Translations under genes and position numbers: made by a program
In this document: piece by piece, positions 23,801 through 29,887 of the stretch
Numbering within the stretch: the stretch's first letter is position 1
Layout: each line of letters begins with the position of its first letter
The notes under the pieces: model-generated
Database searches by the model: none
Seen by the model: the letters and a program-made list of their open reading frames with translations, nothing else
What the model was told of the DNA's origin: nothing
Assembly: GCA_037176905.1 (NCBI GenBank)
Contig: JBBBWG010030088.1
Location: 20,540 to 50,426 of the forward strand
Source of the DNA: Azolla pinnata
Lineage: Eukaryota > Streptophyta > Polypodiopsida > Salviniales > Salviniaceae
Direction of reading: 5' to 3'
DNA: 29,887 nucleotides

Positions 23801-25527
23801 CTATATCAATGTAAATTATTTCTCCTTACCAGTGTAAATTTATGGCGAGTGAGGTTGCCATTATTAGAAAAGCACTTTTCTGATGAGGTTGATCCTATTC
23901 TTACACACTTCACTGGAGCCAACGGAGCAAACAGCCTCCAGTTACTGAAGCATTTCTTTTTCACTGCTCAAATATGTTCGCAGGTGCGTAAAGATTGTTC
24001 CACTCAAGTTTTCATTAGAAAGTAACAAGATGCATCTACAGCTCACAAAAAACGAACTCACCGTTACTGTAAAATCTTCATATACAGGGTGCAGATTATC
24101 TAGAGGAAAGAGTGCTTGATAGTTCTTTGAAAATAGACCAGGTATATAACCTGCTATGTGCACTCGGAGTCTTCCCATCCAGCAACGTAATGAAGGAGAT
24201 TCTGATGGAGATCAGGTTTCTCGTTGAGTTTTTTCTTAAAAATGTTCAAATAATTTGTAGAATTGAATTCTTTTCTCTCCATAAAATGGGCTTTCATTTT
24301 TGTTTCATCAACACAAATAGTGAAATATTGATAATGGAATTAGCATTTAAAATACCCTGAAGACAAAAGAATTTTTTTGTTGAAGTGGCCATCTGACCTC
24401 TATTCAAATCCAACAAAAGATTTCTCTATGTTTAGAGCTGGTCTGTTTATCGATCCGTTTATCTGTTTAAGAATTCTTTAGAAGGTAAAGCTGAGGCAAT
24501 GCGAGATCACAGTAATGTATATGAAGGATTAAGAAAACATGTTCTGAAGCTCCACACCTTGATTTCATCTTCATGATATGCAGCACACTGTAGATCTTTT
24601 AGCTGGGATTGTTGTATAGACTCTTGACAAAAGGGAGAATTGTGAGTTTCAACTGTGGTTCAGCAGCAATGCTAAAAATTCAATATTTCGGAGGCCATAA
24701 GTATTATGTTCTTTATAGTATATATTATTTGGAAATTCACTGTGATGTCATTATGCTGGACAGCTCATCAGGTGAAAGGATTACCTTCAAGGATTTCCTG
24801 GCAGTCTTCATCAACCATAAACCAGTCATGCAACTTGATGCATCTCTCATTCAACACGCTTTTAGTGTCAGTATATTAAGGAGCTTTAGTATCATTTTTT
24901 GACATACTTTAGTATTTCGCTTTTTTTTTCTCATGGAGTTACATTGTGCTGTTTATTTATTCACAGGCTCTTGGTTCAGACCCGAGGACAGGGCGGTTGA
25001 AGTTAGAGCAGTTGCTACATATTCTACAAACAGAAGGTGAACAAATGACTAGGTATGATAGTTAAGTCCATATAATCTTCAGTTATCTAATAAAAACCGT
25101 GTTCAAATAAAAAATGATTGTTTTTATCACAACGTGGGCTGAAGTTGAAAGCATCTGTACGAAAATGTCTAGTATATGACCATGCAACACAAGGCCTCAA
25201 ATATTTTGACAATCTGATGCTGCTGAAAGTCCTATTTGTGCTGTAGTGTGAAAGCTATCATCCGTCTTTGCATCTATATCTACATTGTCCTAGAATATCT
25301 CGTTACAACCACTTATTTGGTTTACTTAATTTGGTTTCATTTTTGGAACTTTCTTTTGATCTATATAATAATTTAGCACAGGTAAGAGTGCATCAAAGCT
25401 TATGAATTTATTTCCATGCAGGGATGAAATACAGCATTGTTTCAATACAATCACGCGTGCGAAAGTAGAAGCTCTTCCAACAGAAATAAATGCAGCTTGG
25501 TTTGCCAATCAATTGATGAATATGTAG
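11899..25527 (+). CDS. CFAP251: CFAP251 / WDR66, flagellar WD40 protein, 24 exons
   Basis: A component of the calmodulin- and spoke-associated complex of motile flagella, near the base of radial spoke 3. Exons: 11899-11970, 12047-12184, 12969-13094, 13974-14067, 14569-14663, 14774-14813, 15808-15869, 15980-16146, 16254-16492, 17951-18114, 18474-18575, 18814-18870, 20089-20157, 20244-20309, 21588-21671, 21744-21863, 22033-22167, 22906-23049, 23148-23317, 23833-23983, 24088-24215, 24764-24866, 24967-25052, 25422-25527. They chain without a stop to about 905 residues. Landmarks match the animal protein in order: IASADCGPDPMLIIWN, LCIWDI, VVVWRE, YIVTGGADGYVRFYDH, ISAHPYLPQFA, LAYSPSG, EYDLLTS, FLGP, VNLWRVR, then an EF-hand-like C-terminus with FLAVFINHKP, GRLKLEQLLHIL and GEQMTRDEI. 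The long acidic N-terminus of the human protein is absent. Exon 1 (donor CTG|GTCATT) and exons 6-7 have weak splice signals and are least certain. Confidence 0.93.
12577..12718. repeat. 71-bp tandem duplication in CFAP251 intron 2
   Basis: Two copies with a period of 71 bp, at 12577-12647 and 12648-12718, each starting TTAGTTAACCTTGAAACA and ending near CCCAAAATTTGG. They differ at only a few positions, so the duplication is fairly young. Confidence 0.9.
13148..13557. repeat. 205-bp tandem duplication in CFAP251 intron 3
   Basis: Two head-to-tail copies at 13148-13352 and 13353-13557, beginning CACATGGAGTTGTTCG. I saw no differences between them by eye. Either a very recent duplication or an assembly artefact. 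Confidence 0.93.
14814..15807. other. CFAP251 intron 6, unassigned content
   Basis: A 994-bp intron. It contains small open frames on both strands, the longest 15502-15753 (-) and 15548-15805 (+), neither with a recognisable domain. No repeat or element end was seen. Confidence 0.5.
17134..17335. repeat. 119-bp tandem duplication in CFAP251 intron 9
   Basis: Copy 1 at 17134-17252 and partial copy 2 at 17253-17335. Both start CAATGGCCAGTATGCAA and share a TTATATCGTCAGAACAACTG segment. The copies differ by several substitutions and small indels. Confidence 0.85.
17392..17541. repeat. 53-bp tandem repeat, about 2.8 copies, in CFAP251 intron 9
   Basis: Units begin near 17398, 17451 and 17504 with ATGACCAAAGTGA and contain TACYACTAAATTGTG and GCTCATAGTTAAAC. 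Few differences between units. Confidence 0.9.
19826..20061 (+). repeat. 59-bp tandem repeat, four copies, each with a 5' splice-site-like motif
   Basis: In CFAP251 intron 12, just upstream of exon 13 (starts 20089). Units share AGGTCCRGTCCTTCACAG then AATGTAAGTATTCATTC. Each carries a GTAAGT, at 19853, 19912, 19971 and 20030, so a donor-like hexamer recurs every 59 bp right before a real acceptor. Confidence 0.93.
20310..21587. other. CFAP251 intron 14, no further feature seen
   Basis: A 1,278-bp AT-rich intron. The only sizeable open frame (20868-21146, minus) is unrecognisable. No repeat, element end or RNA gene was found by eye. Confidence 0.5.
22168..22905. other. CFAP251 intron 17, with an unassigned antisense ORF
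   Basis: A 738-bp intron. The minus strand is open for 117 codons at 22477-22830, longer than most intronic frames here, but the translation has no domain I recognise and no splice partner. I treat it as chance or as an unidentifiable fragment. Confidence 0.4.
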
Positions 25528-26630
25528 TAGAACAGAAAATGGCATAGGTGGGTGGAATGATATAACAGAAATAATACCAAACAGCATGTTTCTACAGGCT
25601 TGCTGCAAAACCCGGGACCGGATTCCACATGCAAATTATCATAGAAGTTTTTGAGGCGCCCTCCATCTTTCAGATTTTGATCATCTGCTGGAAACAGTAA
25701 ATGGATCAAAGTAATTGTTTACTGTAGAACCACCATCAACGGGATGCGCATTTTCATCTTGCTTTTGCATGTGTAACTAGATAGTATCGGATACTTCTTG
25801 CTTTAGTTTGTGGGCAGCTTTTGTACCTTGGCCATGCTTCTCTAATGTGGATGTTGGTTGATATGCAGTGGCCTCAAGCTAACATGATGTTAAATGATGA
25901 ACCATTGTCTGTCATTAGCTCATACAAAGAAGCTTTTTACAAATGTCAGGAATGTTGTGGGTAGATTGAGAGTTGTTTTTGTCGTAGAAACTAAACTTGT
26001 GTCAGGTAGGGTTTTCGTAGGGATGGGCAACCTTCTTCTTTACACAATCATGAATTGATGATTGCTATTCTGAGGCTAAACCAAGCTTGAAGATTGGTGA
26101 ATAGGGAGGAGTTTCAGGATGCAATCAGAGGTGAAGAGAAGAGAAAGGCTCGAAGGCCTCACCGATTCGATCATCACATAACATCTTTTTGGGGAAAGTT
26201 GTGGGGTGGTCCACAATTGGGCTGAATCGCCAAATTTGGATGACCGTATGTTAATCTCGGAATGCTTTGGACACACGTTCGAGTTCTTAACGTTTGTTCG
26301 ATCTTTGTTAGATCGATGCATGTTAAATCTATGTGAGTTGCCTTGATCATACGAGTAACGCCAACTCGACATCTTGCGCCTCCAGGTGCTCTTGTAGCTC
26401 TTGATTTTAATCTCGGAGGAATCGATCGATCCCCCCGTTTAATTTTGTCGACGGGTGTTTAGTTTTCGCCTGTTTAACACTTTCGTGCGGGGAATGTGCC
26501 GGAATCTTTCTCCACGAGCTTTGACCTTGCATTTGAAGCACTCTTTTGGTGGGAAAAACGCGCCCAGACTTTGATTCCTCCGCAAAGATGGAACGAGAAA
26601 AAGCGAATAATGCAGCATGCGGATTCGCAT
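25528..26630. other. 3' flank of CFAP251
   Basis: Follows the CFAP251 stop and likely begins with its 3' UTR. The remaining stretch has only short, unrecognisable frames on both strands. No RNA gene or repeat was seen. Confidence 0.5.
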
Positions 26631-27137
26631 CTAGGCGGGCGCGTGCATCATCTCGAGTTGCGATGATCTGCTGTTTTGTTCTATGCGGGATTTGGATCGG
26701 TCAAACGGCGCTTGAAAGTGTTCAAGGTTACTGGTCAGCAGAGCATTAATGCAGACAAAGTCAAAAGGAGGACTTTTGAAGCTTCCGCAGTGCACATGGA
26801 TGATCTGTGGAACTGTGCTGGAAACGACGTTGGAGATCTTGTGCAGGTCCTCGGGATTCGTTAGCTGTTTCTTTTTATAAGCTTTCCGCCATTTTTCTGC
26901 AAGAGCCTTTGATGGATGCGGTGGACCTCTGTGCTCGAATTTTACCAATGTCTGATGCGCTTCTTTGGTCGGGAGCATTCTGCCTCGATTCCAGAACTGG
27001 CTCTTAAACTCTGGCCGTATTTCTCGACGTAAATGGCACACCAGACATCGATCTGGCCCGAAGGCCAGGTGAGGTTTGCACTTTCTACAAAAGCAGAAAG
27101 GAGCATGAGAACCTGGCGTATGGCAAGAGTTTGGCAT
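26631..27137 (-). CDS. Unassigned single-exon ORF with Cys pairs (168 codons)
   Basis: The longest open frame of mixed composition outside the assigned genes. The predicted protein starts MPNSCHTPGSH and has CFCRKC near residue 15 and CLVCH near residue 33, a spacing that could suggest a small zinc-binding element. A basic patch (KWRKAYKKKQ) follows near the middle. I do not recognise the family. It is not low complexity, unlike most spurious frames in this window, but it overlaps a competing minus-strand frame (26942-27184) and plus-strand frames, and no splice partner or promoter was identified. It could equally be chance. Confidence 0.2.
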   Translation of the reverse strand: MPNSCHTPGSHAPFCFCRKCKPHLAFGPDRCLVCHLRREIRPEFKSQFWNRGRMLPTKEAHQTLVKFEHRGPPHPSKALAEKWRKAYKKKQLTNPEDLHKISNVVSSTVPQIIHVHCGSFKSPPFDFVCINALLTSNLEHFQAPFDRSKSRIEQNSRSSQLEMMHAPA

Positions 27138-27228
27138 TCAAATTTTGCATGCGAGATCAGAACTCGCAGCATTGCGGCTTGCATCGGTCAAGCCAACGAT
27201 TGATGGGCAAGCGGGCAACGAAGCTTTT

Positions 27229-27310
27229 CATCATCATCATCATCATCATCATCAACATAATCATCATCATCATCATCATCATCATCAATCTTCTTCTTCT
27301 TCTTCTTCTT
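27229..27310. repeat. (ATC)n and (TTC)n compound microsatellite
   Basis: ATC triplets with one interruption near the middle, passing directly into TTC triplets. His-rich, Ile-rich and Asp-rich frames through it are by-products of the repeat. Confidence 0.95.
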
Positions 27311-27368
27311 CCCTTTTCTTCCGTTTTTCGGCCAAACTGGTCGACGTCGATCAGGAGCGAGACACGAA

Positions 27369-27378
27369 GGCACGTGCC
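27369..27378. promoter_or_regulatory. G-box palindrome GGCACGTGCC
   Basis: A perfect 10-bp palindrome with the CACGTG core, the binding site of plant bZIP and bHLH factors. It lies about 565 bp upstream of the proposed LRR receptor start and is followed about 30 bp later by a telo-box-like TTAGGGTTTT. Function is inferred from motif only. Confidence 0.4.
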
Positions 27379-27451
27379 GGGAAAGAACAGAAGCAGTTGT
27401 TAGTTAGGGTTTTCTTTTCTGATATTTGAGTTTCTTCTGGGTGTGGGCCAT

Positions 27452-27732
27452 GGAAGAGAAAAAGAAAGAAGAAGAAAAGAAAGAGAAGAAGAAGAATGAA
27501 GAAGAAGAAGAAGAAGAAAGAGGAAGGAATAACTATAATAACGGTTTTTCTTCCATGGAACAAGAAGAAGAAGAAGAAGAAGAAGAAGAAGGAAAAGAGG
27601 AAGAAGAAGTCAATGGCGATGGCGCTCAAGGTCAAAGCTTCCCATGGGGGAAAGTACCCCATTCCTCCTCTGTCTTCTTCTTCTTCTTCTTCTTCTTCCT
27701 CCCCCTCCTCTCTGTCTCCCTCTCCTCCGCGT
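27452..27732 (+). repeat. (GAA)n tracts facing a (TTC)n tract
   Basis: Purine tracts rich in GAA at 27452-27529 and 27560-27609, then a TTC/CTC pyrimidine tract at 27672-27732 on the same strand. The two halves are complementary and could fold back in a transcript or form unusual DNA structures. Acidic/Lys-rich and Ser-rich frames through them are repeat by-products. Confidence 0.9.
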
Positions 27733-27942
27733 GATCAGTTCTGTACCATATCCCTTTGATCTCTGCCGGCTCCTGTTTTCTGTACCATATCCATCGAAGG
27801 TTCCATAGCTGCTTGTACATCTAGACTTCAGCTGAACCCTGTCCCTGTCCGCTTGCGTCTCCCGCCCACTTCCAGCACGGCTGCAGCATCTGGGCTCTCT
27901 GTTTTGTAGATCTGGTTGTGAAGTACCCATCGATATCTTCCC

Positions 27943-29887
27943 ATGGCACTCGATTCAGTACCACTAGTACCACACGAGTACCTTCCATGGCGCAGGAGAT
28001 TCGGGAAGCCGCATCGCCATGATCGTTGCTGGCTGTTCCAGCTGGACTTTCGTACCTCCTGCGCCTGCCTCTTCGTCTTGCTTGCTTGCAACGGTTTGGT
28101 GGGCATGGACTGCTTCGCGGAAGCTGCGACGCACCAAGATGATGGTGACCTTTGAAATACAGATCCCATGGCACATGCTTGCGTTTGCTTGCTTGCTTTG
28201 CTTGCTTGCTTTGCATACATAACTGCAGCAGGCATGCGAATCGATGTTCGCATACATACATACATGTACAAAATTTGCGTAGGTTTAATGCCATGCTCAG
28301 ATCACATCGTTTTACATATGTGGCATGTGCATGTAAAAGATTTCTGCACATGATATTGCTGGACTTGATGAATCTGTGTTTGTGATCTGTGAACTTTGTA
28401 ACTTTGTATTCTTGAATCTCTTTTTTATGTCTTTTGACTCCTTAGTTTTTTGCATTTAAGGGCACAGTGAGACTTCTATTTGCTTGCTAATTTCTTGCTT
28501 TGCATATATAGCTGCAGCAGGCATGCAAATCGATGTTCGCATACATACATACATGTACAAAATTTGCATAGGTTTAACGTTATGCTCGGATCACATCGTT
28601 ACATATGTGGCATGTGCATGTAAAAGATTTATCTTGCTGGACTTGATGAATCTGTGTTTGTGATCGGTGAACTCTGTAGTAGAATCTGATCATGTACACA
28701 GGCTCTGAGTTGTTTTTTTCTTGAATTTCTTTTTCATGTCTTTTTACTCCTTAGTTATTTGGCATTTAAGGGTTCAGTGAGACTCCTATTTGCTTGCTAA
28801 TTTCTTGCTTTGCATACATGGCTGCAGCAGCCATGCGAATCGATGTTTGCATACATACATACATGTACTAAATTTGCGTAGGTTTAATGCCATGCTCAGA
28901 TCACATCGTTACATATGTGGCATGTGCATGTAAAAGATTTCTGCACATGATCTTGCTGGACTTGATGAATCTGTGTTTGTGATCTGTGAACTGTGTAACG
29001 TTGTAGAATCTGATCATGTACACAGGCTCTTCGTTGTTTTTCTTTGACTCTCTTTTTTGTCTTTTTACTCCTTGGGTTTTTTGGCATTTAAGCGTACAAT
29101 GAGACGAGTCCTATTTCCTTGCTAATTTCTTGCTTTGCATAGGTTTAATGTCATGCTCAGATCACATCGTTACATATGTGGCATGTTCATGTAAAGGATT
29201 TCTGCACATGATATTGCTGGACTTGATGAATCTGTTCTGTGAACTGTGTAACTTTGTAGAATCTGATCATGTACACAGGCTCTGAGTTGTTTTTCCTTGA
29301 CTCTCTTTTTTGTCTTTTTACTCCTGAGTTTTTTGCATTTAAGGGTACAGTGAGACTCCTATTTGCTTGCTAATTTCTTCCTTTGCATACATAGCTGCCG
29401 CAGGCATGCAAATTGATGTTCGCATACATACATGCATGTACAAAATTTGCATAGGTTTAATGTCATGCTCAGATCACACCATTACATATGTGCCATGTGC
29501 ATGTAAAAGATTTCTGCACATGATATTGCTGGACTTGATGAATCTGTGTTTGTGATCTGTGAACTGTGTAACTTTGTAGAATCTGATCGTGTACACAGGC
29601 TCTGAGTTGTTTTTTTCTTGAATCTCTTTTTTATGTCTTTTTTTACTCCTTAGTTTTTTGGCATTTAAGGGTACAATGAGACTCCTATCATGGATGATGA
29701 ATGTGGTCCTAGATGTGCAGCATGTGGTTATGTCAGTACTGTTTACCCTCAGCTTGATCTGCTTGCTTGATTGGAACACATATCGATTCATGTTTTGTTG
29801 TGCAGTGAATGGTCTGCTAGCCATGCTTTCAGCCTGGGGACAGAAAGGGAGCTCCATTCTGCAATGGGCTGGCACAGATCCCTGTAA
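27943..29887 (+). CDS. N-terminus of a probable LRR receptor-like protein (partial, runs off window)
   Basis: Proposed exon 1 at 27943-28144 and exon 2 from 29806 to beyond the window end, joined in phase 1 across a 1,661-bp GT-AG intron. Exon 2 reads VNGLLAMLSAWGQ then ILQWAGTDPC. This is the pattern of the LRR N-terminal cap of plant receptor kinases (LxxLxxxW ... W...DPC), closest in my memory to the HPCA1-like group. Exon 1 supplies a hydrophobic stretch (CACLFVLLACNGLVG, residues about 39-53) followed by Ala-rich small residues, as expected of a secretion signal. The 30-odd charged residues before it are unusual, and the donor GTGACC is weak, so exon 1 or its start may be wrong. LRRs, membrane segment and kinase would lie to the right of the window. 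Confidence 0.5.
28190..29690. repeat. ~300-bp tandem repeat, five copies
   Basis: Landmark CTGCAGCAG (or CTGCCGCAG) recurs at 28223, 28512, 28822 and 29395, and a further copy at about 29110-29350 lacks roughly 60 bp around the landmark. Units share TTGCTTGCTAATTTCTTGC, a short palindrome (ATGCGAATCGATGTTCGCAT in several copies), ACATACATACATGTAC, and GCTGGACTTGATGAATCTG. Copies are about 90% alike by eye. They fill most of the proposed first intron of the LRR receptor gene. Confidence 0.93.

Noticed and set aside
27426-27759. Lys/Glu-rich and Ser-rich frames over the GAA/TTC tracts
   Set aside because: Microsatellite by-products; the non-repeat part (about 20 codons around 27612-27665) is too short to judge.
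28152-29555. Small frames of similar sequence in each ~300-bp repeat unit
   Set aside because: Their similarity follows from the DNA repeat; they start at different ATGs, differ in frame use, and one unit lacks the region.
1-29887. tRNA, rRNA, CRISPR, or complete mobile elements
   Set aside because: Read by eye for tRNA box patterns, repeat-spacer arrays, terminal repeats and transposase motifs; none was convincing. A tRNA scan and repeat-library search could overturn this.

Overview
The window looks like nuclear DNA of a land plant. It holds a plant-type molybdenum aldehyde oxidase, a plant CYSTM peptide gene, a ribosomal protein L39 gene with a telo-box, and the start of what looks like a plant leucine-rich-repeat receptor. 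A complete CFAP251 (WDR66/FAP251) gene is also present. CFAP251 belongs to the motile flagellum, so the host should make swimming sperm: a bryophyte, lycophyte or fern, or less likely a cycad or Ginkgo. The compact introns (72 to about 1,660 bp) and short intergenic gaps argue against a very large genome. I cannot place it more precisely.

Layout. 1-846: microsatellite, then the 3' flank of the aldehyde oxidase, including tandem copies of that gene's own end. 847-7070 (-): aldehyde oxidase in 9 exons, all joining in frame, with a long Gln/Glu/His-rich insert between the iron-sulfur and FAD parts. 7071-8726: divergent intergenic region with a triplet-repeat leader, a (GA)n tract and a ~40-bp tandem array. 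8727-9218 (+): two-exon His-rich CYSTM peptide of 63 residues. 9219-10150: convergent 3' region. 10151-10692 (-): RPL39 in three exons, the first containing only the ATG. 10693-11898: divergent promoter region. 11899-25527 (+): CFAP251 in 24 exons that chain in a single frame (about 905 residues), with several tandem duplications in its introns. 25528-27942: 3' flank, one unassigned ORF, and a cluster of triplet microsatellites. 27943-29887 (+): proposed N-terminus of an LRR receptor, running off the window, with five copies of a ~300-bp repeat filling its first intron.

The genes do not form a pathway; this is an ordinary run of unrelated eukaryotic genes. The notable signals are the flagellar gene in a plant context, the low-complexity insertion in the oxidase, and repeats placed close to splice sites or inside introns. 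I found no tRNA, rRNA, CRISPR, or recognisable transposon or viral copy. All exon boundaries were read by eye from frame, splice signals and remembered family sequences; no alignment was run.
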